A DNA stretch of 64,000 nt, from the NCBI RefSeq assembly GCF_004349265.1, contig NZ_SMFL01000002.1:372001-436000 (forward strand). Reading direction: 5' to 3'. Numbering within the stretch: the first letter of the stretch is position 1; every line of letters starts with the position of its first letter. Source of the DNA: Dyadobacter psychrotolerans. GTDB lineage: Bacteria > Bacteroidota > Bacteroidia > Cytophagales > Spirosomataceae. Position numbers and translations under genes: made by a program. The notes beneath the pieces were generated by a model. That model saw only the letters and a list, made by a program, of their open reading frames with translations, did no database searches and was not told where the DNA came from. Below, piece after piece: positions 18,982 to 27,547 of this stretch.

Positions 18982-19505
18982 ACGGATTCCTCATAAGCTT
19001 CGCGTAACCAATCAAATACGACGGAGTCAACGTCTTCGGCGGTAAACAGCTGAACCCTGTGTGTACACATGGCTCCGAATGGGCCGGAATTTTCCAGCCT
19101 TCCGTCAAACGCTTTATTCTTAAATTTCAACCCAAGATCGACTCTGTTTTTTGTCGCTGGTTTGATCAATGCAAACTGTTTTTTCCTTACAACACTTACG
19201 CTATCCTTCTTGGGAGCAACCGTAATGTCATCACCAAAAGTCGTGATTTGGTGTATAAGTAATTCATATACGGGAATTAAGTTTTCTTTGCCCTTATACT
19301 GATTTTTAACCAGATATTCTTCCTGGTAAGACGCAGCATCTGATTTATTATACTTATGGGCAATGGTGTTGGCAAAACCGTAGGAAACGCTATGATCCTT
19401 TTGCAGGAAGTCGATTATCTCTTTATGCTTTCGTGCCGCAGAGGCATCAATTATTTCCAGCCATGTCTCCAGGGATTTGCCGGTATTTTCAAATAAACCT
19501 GTCAT
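18978..19505 (-). CDS. DUF4287/DUF5655-like domain protein
   Basis: A 175-residue cytoplasmic protein. The N-terminal third (K-S-L-E-T-W-L-E-I-I-D to H-S-V-S-Y-G-F-A-N) matches the DUF4287 style. The C-terminal part (residues about 75-175, with the late H-R-V-Q-L-F motif) resembles DUF5655, often seen in predicted nucleic-acid or DNA-transport-associated proteins of unknown role. No signal peptide or membrane segment is visible. Its stop codon touches the end of the T9SS-cargo remnant on the other strand. Function is unknown; the family assignment is from recognition only. Confidence 0.7.
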   Translation of the reverse strand: MTGLFENTGKSLETWLEIIDASAARKHKEIIDFLQKDHSVSYGFANTIAHKYNKSDAASYQEEYLVKNQYKGKENLIPVYELLIHQITTFGDDITVAPKKDSVSVVRKKQFALIKPATKNRVDLGLKFKNKAFDGRLENSGPFGAMCTHRVQLFTAEDVDSVVFDWLREAYEESV

Positions 19506-19928
19506 ACTTTAAACCAGTTTAAATATTGGAAATGATATATTAGCTCAATGTTCTTTGCAATAAATTTAAAACATAAAACTGTACTGTTCAAGCAGCAGGT
19601 TGTAGGCATGAAGCAAATAAGGATTGTTACAAACCATGGTTAGCTAAGTAAATCTCATCCTAATTTTGGTCTGTTTGCAGTAGTTGAAATTTGCTTCAGA
19701 TCCGTCAATACCTATTATAATTTCGTATCACTCCGGAGGTGACAATATAATTACCAAGCTCGTGTAGAATTTTTGTAGTAAAAATGTGCGAATTTTGCTA
19801 GTTAAATATGATGACAGATCGAAATTTTATCTGTTTTTTTGTAGTATATAATATTTTTCTGCTACATGCCAGGGTGCTTTCTAAAACATCCGGATACGGA
19901 ACGAAATGTAGACGCCTTTATCTAAATA
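19506..19928. other. intergenic region, 423 bases, no gene recognised
   Basis: This is the divergent space between the DUF4287-like gene and the thioredoxin-like gene, so it should carry promoters for both. No exact TAnnTTTG box, strong hairpin or conserved ORF was seen. A short open frame from 19808 runs into the next gene in another frame and has no protein-like features. Confidence 0.5.
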
Positions 19929-20525
19929 GTGAAAAAAAAACTGACAATGTTGTGGCTGCTGATGTTATTCTCGGCAGTAATAACGCTTTTCTGGTATAAT
20001 TCATGGGTATATCTGTTGCCCACGCCTGTTCCAGCTAACTACAAACATGTTGCAGTGGGGAGTAAGCTTTTGGTGCACGGGATACCGGAAAGCGCTGATA
20101 AAAAGCCACGATTCCTTCACTTCTTTAATCCGGAGTGCCCTTGTTCGAAATTTAATATCAATCATTTCAGGTCTCTTGTGCGTATGTATGGTAAGCAGGT
20201 CGATTTTGCCGTTGTGGTGATGAGCGAGAAAAAGTTTAGCGCACAACAGATAAAGGATCGACTGGGGCTGGATTTACCGGTCATTTTTGATGCAGGTATT
20301 GCCAGCGAATGTGGAGTTTATTCGACGCCTCAGGCTGTTTTGATCAACTCAAAGGACAAGCTTTTCTACCGTGGCAACTATAACAAAAGTCGTTACTGCA
20401 CAGACGAGCGTACAAATTACGCAAAAATTGCGCTTGCAGGACTGCTCGGAAATTCTCCTGATATGGCATTCGACGATGAGGCGTTGAGATCCTACGGATG
20501 TAGTCTGCCGTATTGTAAGAAATAA
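19929..20525 (+). CDS. membrane-anchored thioredoxin-fold protein (DUF6436-like)
   Basis: A 198-residue protein with one N-terminal membrane segment (about residues 7-30) and a thioredoxin-like domain. The motif P-E-C-P-C-S-K-F at about residues 73-80 sits where the CxxC redox pair is found, here as C-P-C. A cis-Pro-like S-T-P-Q-A-V-L-I follows at about residue 134. The C-terminus has four more cysteines (Y-C-T-D, Y-G-C, Y-C-K-K). It would face the periplasm and may act in thiol or peroxide chemistry. The start is a GTG at 19929, with an in-frame ATG 6 codons later as alternative. It precedes a sensor kinase gene by 60 nt on the same strand, suggesting cotranscription. Confidence 0.75.
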   Translation: MKKKLTMLWLLMLFSAVITLFWYNSWVYLLPTPVPANYKHVAVGSKLLVHGIPESADKKPRFLHFFNPECPCSKFNINHFRSLVRMYGKQVDFAVVVMSEKKFSAQQIKDRLGLDLPVIFDAGIASECGVYSTPQAVLINSKDKLFYRGNYNKSRYCTDERTNYAKIALAGLLGNSPDMAFDDEALRSYGCSLPYCKK

Positions 20526-20585
20526 GCAGATTGTCTTACAAGGCAATTGAAAATATATTTACTCCAAAAAACTTATAACCTTTTT

Positions 20586-22793
20586 ATGGTAAAGGAAAGC
20601 TCAGACCGATCCATGAATTATTTTCTGATCGGATACTTTTTGCTCGGTCTGCTTTTGGCCGGATTTTATGATACCTGGTTTATTGCATTTGGGGTGGGAG
20701 GTATCCTGATGATCGCCTATTATTCTACCAAGTGGCTATTGCCTGCGTCGGACCTTTATCAGTATGTACTGAGTGCCGTGCTGGGTATTTATATGGCGCA
20801 GTTTATTTACCAGATGCATGGATTGTTTGAGATGCATTTTTTTGCATTTATAGGTAGTGCACTGCTGATCACATACCGCAAATGGCAATTGCAAATTCCG
20901 ATGATGCTGGTTGTGCTGATACATCACGCAGTTTTTGGCTTTTTGCAGAACTCAGGTTATACGGAAGTATATTTTACACGGCTCGAATATTTTGACCTGA
21001 TGACTTTTGTCATTCATATTTTGCTGGCTGCAGTGATATTTTTCATTTGCGGGCTGTGGGCTTACACCATGAAAAAATCTGTGGAATTTCAACTGGGACA
21101 GTCTGCTAAAATGGCAGAATTGGAAAAAGAAGCTGCACTTTCACTGGAACGGAAACGTAACGAAATTATTCAGAAAGAGGCCAATGTCAGACTACTGGCA
21201 GCCAATACTGAACTTGAATATGCGCGCAATGAAGCAGAAAAGGCCAATCAGGCAAAAAGCGTTTTTCTTGCCACGATGAGTCACGAGATCCGTACACCGA
21301 TGAATGGAGTGATTGGCATGGCGGCTTTGCTGCAGGAAACAAATTTGTCCGACGAGCAACGTGTATTTACCGAAACAATTGTGAATTGCGGCGATCAGCT
21401 TATCAATGTAATCAACGATATTCTCGACTTTTCAAAGATTGAGTCTGGTAGTATGGAACTGGAAAATGAGGATTTCAATCTGAGGCAATGCATTGAGGAT
21501 GTGCTGGATATTTTCGGAGCTAGGGCCACAGCTGCAGGACTGGATCTGATTTATCATATCGAAGAAAATGTCCCGTTACAAATCGTAGGAGATTCACTCA
21601 GACTCAGACAGGTACTAATCAATCTGGTGGGTAATGCGATGAAATTCACCGAAAAAGGGGAAGTGTGTCTCTTTGTTACGAAGGAGGACGTAGGAAATGC
21701 GAATGATTTGCGAATTAATTTCGCTGTTCGAGATACCGGCATTGGAATTCCTGACAGCAAACTGGATAAGCTTTTCAAAGCATTTTCTCAAGTGGACTCC
21801 ACTACGACACGTAAGTATGGCGGAACAGGTCTTGGACTGGCTATTTCGGCCCGAATTGTTGAACTTATGGGCGGCGATATTTCGGTGGTCAGTGAGCCGG
21901 GCGCGGGTTCAACGTTTTCTTTCACTGTAAAAACGAGTAAAGGCATCAAAATTCTGGCTCCCTATGTCCATTATAGTATGGAAGGCCAGGAAGGCAAGCA
22001 AATTCTGGTTGTGGACGACAACCTGACTAACCTTACCATTCTGAAAAGGCAATTTGAAATATGGAAACTTCGGCCAATTCTTGCTGAGTCGGGTCAGCAG
22101 GCGCTTGATTTGCTGTCCACTAATCCCAAAGTCGATCTGGTAATTACCGATATGCAAATGCCGGAAATGGATGGGGTTAAGCTCGCGGAAGTGATTCGCT
22201 CACGGCATCCCAATTTGCCGGTGATCCTGCTTAGCTCTATTGGTCAGGAGCTAAAAGAAGTGCATCGCAGACTTTTTGTTTCAGCCCTTACCAAGCCAAC
22301 CCGTCAACACGAGCTGAGCAAGCATATATTAAATGCTTTACAAACCCACGCGGCTGTGGTGATCCATAAAACAGCTTCTGGCAAGATGACTGCTGAGTTT
22401 GGGAAAAGCTATCCTTTAACGCTTCTTGTAGCAGAAGATAATCCTGTCAATCAGCTTGTTGCGAAGAGTATGCTGACCAGGCTTGGCTATCAGCCTGATA
22501 TTGTCTCCGACGGACAGCAGGCGTTGGATGCAATCGGTAAAAAGGAATATGATCTGATTCTGATGGATATGCAGATGCCGGTGCTGGACGGGCTGGAGGC
22601 AACCTCCGCTATACGTAAAAACAAAGGAAAACAGCCTGTTATTATTGCGCTGACTGCCAACGCCCTGAGCGGAACAGAACAGCAGTGTCTGGATGCCGGA
22701 ATGAATGATTATATCGCTAAACCAATACGCATCGAAGATCTGACAGGAAAATTGGAAAAGTGGTGGAAAATGATAGAGAAAGTGGTGAGTTGA
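20586..22793 (+). CDS. membrane-bound hybrid sensor histidine kinase with two receiver domains
   Basis: A 735-residue hybrid kinase. The first 170 residues hold about six hydrophobic membrane segments with no large periplasmic loop, so it probably senses within the membrane. A coiled coil (about 175-225) leads to the HisKA box with His233 in [10 protein letters not shown], then HATPase motifs (N-x-x-x-N-A-M-K-F, D-T-G-I-G-I, G-G-T-G-L-G-L). Two receiver domains follow, with Asp522 in I-T-D-M-Q-M-P and Asp661 in L-M-D-M-Q-M-P. No output domain is attached, so phosphoryl transfer to a separate regulator or Hpt protein is expected. The ATG at 20586 is preferred; an upstream TTG at 20547 is in frame. 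The signal is unknown. Confidence 0.93.
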   Translation: MVKESSDRSMNYFLIGYFLLGLLLAGFYDTWFIAFGVGGILMIAYYSTKWLLPASDLYQYVLSAVLGIYMAQFIYQMHGLFEMHFFAFIGSALLITYRKWQLQIPMMLVVLIHHAVFGFLQNSGYTEVYFTRLEYFDLMTFVIHILLAAVIFFICGLWAYTMKKSVEFQLGQSAKMAELEKEAALSLERKRNEIIQKEANVRLLAANTELEYARNEAEKANQAKSVFLATMSHEIRTPMNGVIGMAALLQETNLSDEQRVFTETIVNCGDQLINVINDILDFSKIESGSMELENEDFNLRQCIEDVLDIFGARATAAGLDLIYHIEENVPLQIVGDSLRLRQVLINLVGNAMKFTEKGEVCLFVTKEDVGNANDLRINFAVRDTGIGIPDSKLDKLFKAFSQVDSTTTRKYGGTGLGLAISARIVELMGGDISVVSEPGAGSTFSFTVKTSKGIKILAPYVHYSMEGQEGKQILVVDDNLTNLTILKRQFEIWKLRPILAESGQQALDLLSTNPKVDLVITDMQMPEMDGVKLAEVIRSRHPNLPVILLSSIGQELKEVHRRLFVSALTKPTRQHELSKHILNALQTHAAVVIHKTASGKMTAEFGKSYPLTLLVAEDNPVNQLVAKSMLTRLGYQPDIVSDGQQALDAIGKKEYDLILMDMQMPVLDGLEATSAIRKNKGKQPVIIALTANALSGTEQQCLDAGMNDYIAKPIRIEDLTGKLEKWWKMIEKVVS

Positions 22794-22815
22794 ATTGGTC
22801 TGTTCGATCAAACTT

Positions 22816-22831
22816 TTTACCAAATGGTAAA
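22816..22831. promoter_or_regulatory. palindromic operator candidate upstream of the Crp-type gene
   Basis: TTTACCA-AA-TGGTAAA is a perfect 7-2-7 palindrome 33 nt before the start codon of the Crp/Fnr-like gene. The same arms recur at 23443-23458 before the adjacent SDR gene. This strongly suggests one dimeric regulator binding at both, most simply the Crp-like protein itself. Confidence 0.65.
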
Positions 22832-22864
22832 TAAACCTCCCGGATTAATTTCGAAATTTACCCT

Positions 22865-23434
22865 ATGAAAGAGTTCATAGATTATATCTTACAGTTTGGA
22901 AATCTTAATAAGCAGCAGACAGATCTCATTACGGGCAAAGCAAAAATGATCGAACTTCACAAGGACGAATATTTTTCCGAAGCCGGAAAAATACCAAGGC
23001 AGGTTGGATTTATTCTCGAAGGTGTCGTTCGTTTCTGCTATTACAACAACAAAGGCGAAGAAATCACGCATCACTTTATTGAAGAAAATAATTTTGTTTC
23101 GGATCAACAAAAGTTTGAGGCGCAAGTAGTAGCGTCGGAATATATACAGGCAGTTACCGACTGCAAAATGCTCGTTTTTTCAAAGAAGGATTGGGACGAC
23201 ATCGGAAATACAATTGTTGGCTGGGATGCCATTACAGGTCTGATATTAAAAAATTGTTTATTAAAAACGATCGAAAGAAGAAGCCCGCTGGTTTCAGAAG
23301 ATGCTACCACCCGTTATTTATCGTTCATTGAACATTTCCCCGGTCTTGTCAACCGCATTCCGCTTTCTCATATCGCTTCTTACCTTGGGATCACCCAGCA
23401 ATCATTCAGCAGAATTAGACGAAATATTCGTTGA
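22865..23434 (+). CDS. Crp/Fnr-family cyclic-nucleotide-binding-domain transcriptional regulator
   Basis: A 189-residue regulator with an N-terminal cNMP-binding beta-barrel (residues about 10-115, motifs G-K-I-P-R-Q-V-G-F-I-L-E-G-V-V and E-E-I-T-H-H-F) and a short C-terminal helix-turn-helix (I-P-L-S-H-I-A-S-Y-L-G-I-T-Q-Q-S-F-S-R-I-R-R). The barrel lacks the canonical arginine-containing cAMP-binding cassette, as is usual for these small Bacteroidota members, so the effector is probably not cAMP. A perfect palindrome lies just upstream of it, and a matching one upstream of the next gene, an SDR. Autoregulation and control of the SDR are inferred from this. Confidence 0.88.
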   Translation: MKEFIDYILQFGNLNKQQTDLITGKAKMIELHKDEYFSEAGKIPRQVGFILEGVVRFCYYNNKGEEITHHFIEENNFVSDQQKFEAQVVASEYIQAVTDCKMLVFSKKDWDDIGNTIVGWDAITGLILKNCLLKTIERRSPLVSEDATTRYLSFIEHFPGLVNRIPLSHIASYLGITQQSFSRIRRNIR

Positions 23435-23442
23435 AATCGCTT

Positions 23443-23458
23443 TTTACCATTTGGTAAA
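23443..23458. promoter_or_regulatory. second copy of the palindromic operator, upstream of the SDR gene
   Basis: TTTACCA-TT-TGGTAAA has the same arms as the site at 22816-22831. It sits 8 nt after the Crp-type stop codon and 54 nt before the SDR start. A GACATTTG element (23480-23487), close to the Bacteroidota -7 box TAnnTTTG, lies between it and the gene. Confidence 0.65.
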
Positions 23459-23512
23459 TGACCGCCCTTTTTAGATACCGACATTTGTATCATTAATTCA
23501 ATTCACAGAAAA

Positions 23513-24376
23513 ATGAGCAAAAAAGTCGTATTAATAACAGGAACAAATAGCGGGTTTGGATGGCTTACAGCCATTAGTGTTGCCGCGTTGGGGCATAAAG
23601 TTTATGCTACTATGAGAGATACTCGTGGAAAAAATGCTGATAAAGCAAAAGTGTTAGAAAATATAGAGAATGTAACCGTTCTGGATGTGAACCTGACCGA
23701 TGATGCAAGTGTGGAAAGTGCGTTTGACACCATTATCACTACCGAAGGAAAAATTGATGTATTGGTAAACAATGCCGGTGTTACCATGTTTGGTGTGGCT
23801 GAAAGTGCTACTCCTGCTGATGTGCAGCGTGTTTTAGATGTCAATTTTCTTGCTCCCTGGAGAATGATGAAACTGGCATTACCATTTATGCGTAAACAAT
23901 CTGATGGTTTGATTATCAATGTTTCGAGCGGATGGGGCAGGTTTGGTGCTCCTTTTTCAGCAGTGTATGCTGCTTCAAAGTTCGCGTTGGAAGGTTTGAG
24001 TGAAGGTATGCATTATGAATTACGGCCGTTTGGAGTTGATGTTGCCATTATTCAACCGGGCGCTTTTCCTACTGAAATGTCCCAAAAGGTTCAGGTAGGG
24101 TCCGACACCTCAGTTCTTGAGGATTATAAATTGATAAATGAATTTCCGGATAAAATGTTTAGCGCCATTGGTCAAATGTTTGAAACAGCAAAGCCTGATC
24201 CGCAGGATGTTGCAGATGCAGTCGTAAATCTTATTAATTTACCAAAATGGCAAAGGCCATTGAGAACAGTTGTTGACTCATCGACAGGCGAAATTATTAA
24301 AAGGGCCAACAACGCTGTAGCTGTGGAATATGAAAAAGTTTTGACGGAATTTGGTCTTGAAGAGCTTTTAGTGTAA
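23513..24376 (+). CDS. short-chain dehydrogenase/reductase (classical SDR)
   Basis: A 287-residue NAD(P)-dependent oxidoreductase with the classical SDR order: cofactor motif T-G-T-N-S-G-F-G-W, the structural N-N-A-G-V, catalytic Ser in V-S-S-G-W-G, and Y-A-A-S-K with catalytic Tyr and Lys. The substrate is not predictable. It is the target-like neighbour of the Crp-type regulator, sharing its palindrome, so it may be induced by the compound that regulator senses. A second SDR with a regulator neighbour lies at 38737. Confidence 0.93.
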   Translation: MSKKVVLITGTNSGFGWLTAISVAALGHKVYATMRDTRGKNADKAKVLENIENVTVLDVNLTDDASVESAFDTIITTEGKIDVLVNNAGVTMFGVAESATPADVQRVLDVNFLAPWRMMKLALPFMRKQSDGLIINVSSGWGRFGAPFSAVYAASKFALEGLSEGMHYELRPFGVDVAIIQPGAFPTEMSQKVQVGSDTSVLEDYKLINEFPDKMFSAIGQMFETAKPDPQDVADAVVNLINLPKWQRPLRTVVDSSTGEIIKRANNAVAVEYEKVLTEFGLEELLV

Positions 24377-24685
24377 AATGCCATGAGTATTAGTAAGATA
24401 AGTTTTTGGTAACGAACTATCGGCAGTGGCTTAGTAGGCTTTTGTCAAGGTTTTGACAACGGTCATCGAATCTAATCCACTGTCGTTTTTCCTTCGTTGT
24501 CAAATAACAAAGAGGGCCTTCTTTTTTGATAACCAAGATAGTGTGTTGTCAGATCCTGACAATTTAAAAGCGAAAGATATTTTAAGCACTTGTTCTCATT
24601 GCAGTATAGTATTTAACATACAGGCTCAGGCGTCAAATTGCCAACAGCCTGCAAAAGGGATCCAAAATAAGGTATGCTACAAAAA
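24377..24685. other. intergenic region, 309 bases, no gene recognised
   Basis: Space between the SDR gene and the convergent acetyltransferase gene. An open frame of 83 codons (24453-24704, +) lacks family resemblance and overlaps the acetyltransferase end, so it is not called. No convincing terminator hairpin was found. Confidence 0.45.
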
Positions 24686-25186
24686 TCACAATTCTAGTAA
24701 GTAAAGCCAGTATCTTTTCCCGAATCTGGCATCAAGTTCCCTGATTTTTTTGAATCCAAGTTTTTCATAAATATAACGGGCAGCATTCATTAATTCCGAG
24801 GTATGTAGGGCAATCGTTTGTTCGTTGGTTTTTATTGCATGATCAATACACATCCGGGTCAGAGCGGTTCCTATCCCGGCTCCTGCATATTCGATATTGA
24901 CTCCTACCATTCTTAGATACGACCAATTCTCATCAAAAATATCCGTTGGATTACCACTAGGTATTAAAAACGCCATTCCCACAATACCGTCGTGGTGCTC
25001 ACAAACAAAACAGGTAGATTTGTTTAGCAAATCAGGGTAGGTATTTTCTGCTGTCAGATATGCCTCCAATCTTTTCCAGTTACTGTCGGTTAATTGATCT
25101 TTCATTTGGCCAAAAGATTTCAGGCCAACTTCGATGAGCTTTTCGCTATCTGAACTCGTCGCAGTTCTGTAAGTGTACTTGGGCAT
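24686..25186 (-). CDS. GNAT family N-acetyltransferase
   Basis: A 166-residue acetyl-CoA-dependent acyltransferase. The Met at 25186 (M-P-K-Y-T-Y-R-T-A) is preferred over a longer upstream frame because GNAT domains begin at such an R-x-A segment. The acetyl-CoA-binding motif is Y-A-G-A-G-I-G-T-A-L at about residues 103-112. It is followed by the family's Asn and Tyr positions in M-N-A-A-R-Y-I-Y-E-K-L-G-F-K. The acceptor substrate is unknown. It stands alone, convergent with the SDR gene. Confidence 0.88.
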   Translation of the reverse strand: MPKYTYRTATSSDSEKLIEVGLKSFGQMKDQLTDSNWKRLEAYLTAENTYPDLLNKSTCFVCEHHDGIVGMAFLIPSGNPTDIFDENWSYLRMVGVNIEYAGAGIGTALTRMCIDHAIKTNEQTIALHTSELMNAARYIYEKLGFKKIRELDARFGKRYWLYLLEL

Positions 25187-25458
25187 GCTGCCTGGAGCGT
25201 AAATTTTGTTGAGCTTGTGAATAAAAATAATGTATCTGATTATGGATACCAATACGCGATTAAGCTACGATTGTCCGTTGTGAAGATAAAACATACTGAA
25301 GTATAGACGTTTTTTAATTCCTTCGTTTTCCATGGCAGATATGGTTCGATGTTAGTTGGTAAAGATAGCTGCTCGATTTAAAATCAGTTTGAAATTTCGG
25401 TTAATGTAAGGTGAGAAAGCTTATTCATTAAGCAAATCTGTTTCAGAAACTGTCATAG

Positions 25459-25854
25459 TTAAATATTCCTTCCGAAATTAGTTATGAATAAAAATAAACT
25501 AACAAGCAGCAACCCAGCTACCGGGGTATACAGCAGTCCAAGGATAAATAAGATTTGATGAGATTCCGACTTTCGTCTGGATCGCCTCAGGGAGTAAGAA
25601 ACGGTAAGGCCCGTTACAGGAGCTATCCCCGCGACAGCCAGAAGACCAAGAAAAGCCATACCTGAATATTGCCAACTGAGTAAGTGTAAAATCAAGAGAA
25701 TCAGCCCTCCATATATTCCGAATATCCAGAAAAGCTGCTTTACCGGAGGTTCTGCAACTTCGGTTTTCAGTTTATTACTCAGAAGTAAAAAGCCAGATAA
25801 ACCAATAATGATTAGACACAAGTGAGCCAGAAGAGAAACGGTGGTGTCGAACAT
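25459..25854 (-). CDS. small four-helix integral membrane protein, unknown function
   Basis: A 131-residue protein with four hydrophobic segments (about 8-27, 40-60, 64-87, 103-127) separated by short loops. A basic loop R-R-S-R-R-K between the third and fourth segments points to the cytoplasm by the positive-inside rule. I do not recognise a family. It is flanked by single genes on the same strand with gaps above 140 nt, so no operon is evident. Confidence 0.6.
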   Translation of the reverse strand: MFDTTVSLLAHLCLIIIGLSGFLLLSNKLKTEVAEPPVKQLFWIFGIYGGLILLILHLLSWQYSGMAFLGLLAVAGIAPVTGLTVSYSLRRSRRKSESHQILFILGLLYTPVAGLLLVSLFLFITNFGRNI

Positions 25855-25997
25855 CCTCAGTTTTAGAAGTTATAAGTTTTGACATTCCTTTATTTACTTC
25901 TTTCTCTGTACGATCATTCAATATAATATTCAAGGATGATCCTGGAAGGGAAAGATATTTCGATTTCATTCGGATCGTTTTGTGAGAAGGTAAAATT

Positions 25998-26417
25998 CTA
26001 ATTTTGTAAATGGTTGCTTAATTCAATCACTTCACACGTTGCCACTTTGGAACTGCCATTAATCATATAGCCCTTTGTGCCGATGCTAAGCTCCTGTTTG
26101 TGAATAGTAATAAAATCCCTATTAATTATCCACATCCTCGCAGTGCCGAAAGGTTCAATTGGAATCCATTTTCCCAGTATTAAAAAACCGGCAGGATCCT
26201 CAAACTCCGGCCAGATAATAAAACCTTGGCCTGGAAATTTTAGATTATCACGATATTGGAAATCCAGTCTGGCTCCCTGATACATTAACCTGCATGCTTC
26301 ACCACTTGATGGTAAATACTGATAGCCAGTCGGATTATCCAGTGGTAAAAATTCATATTTGACACGAAAGTCACAACTCCGTCGAAAAATCTCATGATAT
26401 GGCTGATAACTTTCCAT
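25998..26417 (-). CDS. hypothetical soluble protein with a beta-rich EF-Tu-like C-terminal half
   Basis: A 139-residue soluble protein without signal peptide. The segment W-P-E-F-E-D-P-A-G and the later G-T-A-R-M-W-I-I followed by I-G-T-K-G-Y-M resemble small Bacteroidota hypothetical proteins related to the EF-Tu beta-barrel domain. That link is weak and from memory. Codon use and the regular frame support a real gene. No role can be stated. Confidence 0.55.
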   Translation of the reverse strand: MESYQPYHEIFRRSCDFRVKYEFLPLDNPTGYQYLPSSGEACRLMYQGARLDFQYRDNLKFPGQGFIIWPEFEDPAGFLILGKWIPIEPFGTARMWIINRDFITIHKQELSIGTKGYMINGSSKVATCEVIELSNHLQN

Positions 26418-26885
26418 TTCTTGGGTGAATAGTTTACTGGGTGTTTACAAACTTTTGTTGTCAAACTTTATCGGATTTTAAGACGAAACTTGTAATCTGA
26501 AACGAAAAATTACACCTAGCTCAGAATCTCAACTGGCTAATTTATTACAACAAGGACGGATGTCAAATGTCAGAACAATATTCAATTAAAGCCAGATTTA
26601 TCTCGTGGAAAACAATATCTCCCGGCCATAGTAAGAATCAAGTGCAGCTAAATTATGGGATGTTATTACCATTGCTGCGCACCATGTTAACGCTATCTCA
26701 CCCTATCGAATACCATTAACCGAAAAACAGCATGTCGGCTTTTGCATTCGGCTAACGGTGTCTCGAAGTGATCGGGGATTTCTTTTGTTTATCGGAGTGG
26801 GCATGCTTTTTGTATGTTTAGGTGCAACTATGTCGGTGATAGCCGGCATAAAAAATTTTATCACCACTTAAACAAGTCATTACCA
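26418..26885. other. intergenic region, 468 bases, no gene recognised
   Basis: Divergent space between a hypothetical gene and the DUF4142 lipoprotein. It must hold the lipoprotein promoter. No repeats, strong hairpins or remnant coding similarity were recognised; an upstream in-frame ATG at 26814 is not needed, as the lipoprotein signal starts at 26886. Confidence 0.45.
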
Positions 26886-27470
26886 ATGAAAATTGCATCA
26901 ACATTCCTGACCCTGGCAACCATAGCAATGTTATCAGGCTGTGGGTCCAAATCGACCGAGACAACAGACACAACTGAGTTTGCCGACAGTACTAACGAAG
27001 CAGTTGCCGACGATGCGGCTTCTGATTCGACAGCTGCCTTCGCCGAAGACGATGCTGAATTTGCAGTAGCAGCGGCAAATGGAGGTATGGCAGAAGTTGC
27101 ACTAAGCAAAATTGCTGAAGAAAAAGCTACCGATCCGAAAGTGAAAGAATTTGCAAAACAAATGGTGACCGACCATTCAAAAGCAAATGATGAGCTAAAA
27201 ACGTTGGCGGAAAGCAAAAGTATTACCTTGCCTTCGGCACCAAATGAAGAAAAGCAAAAAGCGGCTGCCGATCTTGGCGGTAAAAGTGGAAGTGATTTTG
27301 ACAAAGCCTACATATCGCAAATGAAAAAAGATCACGATCAAACTGTAAAACTTTTTGAAGATGCCCAGAAAGAAGTGAAAGATGCCGGCCTTAAAGCTTT
27401 TATCGACAAGACTTTGCCTGTGGTCAAAGCGCATGCTGAACATGTAAAAAGTCTTGATAAGACTAATTAA
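26886..27470 (+). CDS. DUF4142 (ferritin-like) lipoprotein
   Basis: A 194-residue lipoprotein. Starting at 26886 gives a signal peptide with lipobox L-S-G-C (Cys19), followed by an acidic low-complexity linker (about residues 20-60) and a DUF4142 four-helix domain. Family-like motifs are G-M-A-E-V-A-L-S-K-I-A, F-A-K-Q-M-V-T-D-H-S-K-A-N-D-E-L and the late K-A-H-A-E-H-V-K. DUF4142 proteins are linked with stress responses, and the fold resembles ferritin-like bundles. A clear terminator follows the stop, so it is a single-gene unit. Confidence 0.9.
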   Translation: MKIASTFLTLATIAMLSGCGSKSTETTDTTEFADSTNEAVADDAASDSTAAFAEDDAEFAVAAANGGMAEVALSKIAEEKATDPKVKEFAKQMVTDHSKANDELKTLAESKSITLPSAPNEEKQKAAADLGGKSGSDFDKAYISQMKKDHDQTVKLFEDAQKEVKDAGLKAFIDKTLPVVKAHAEHVKSLDKTN

Positions 27471-27487
27471 TAAAACGATAGTTTTTG

Positions 27488-27525
27488 AAGCTGGTCGTCA
27501 CCAATTGTGATGGCCAGCTTTTTTT
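27488..27525 (+). terminator. rho-independent terminator of the DUF4142 gene
   Basis: AAGCTGG (27488-27494) pairs with CCAGCTT (27514-27520), with further pairing of the inner cac/gtg bases, and is followed by a run of seven T (27519-27525). It lies 18 nt after the stop codon and closes transcription before the convergent MNIO gene. Confidence 0.85.
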
Positions 27526-27547
27526 GATTGAAGCAATCCAAACCGGA

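Noticed and set aside
19808..19999. 63-codon open frame before the thioredoxin-like gene
   Set aside because: It runs into the next gene in a different frame and shows no protein-like pattern.
24453..24704. 83-codon open frame between the SDR and GNAT genes
   Set aside because: No signal, motif or ribosome-binding context, and it overlaps the 3' end of the acetyltransferase gene.
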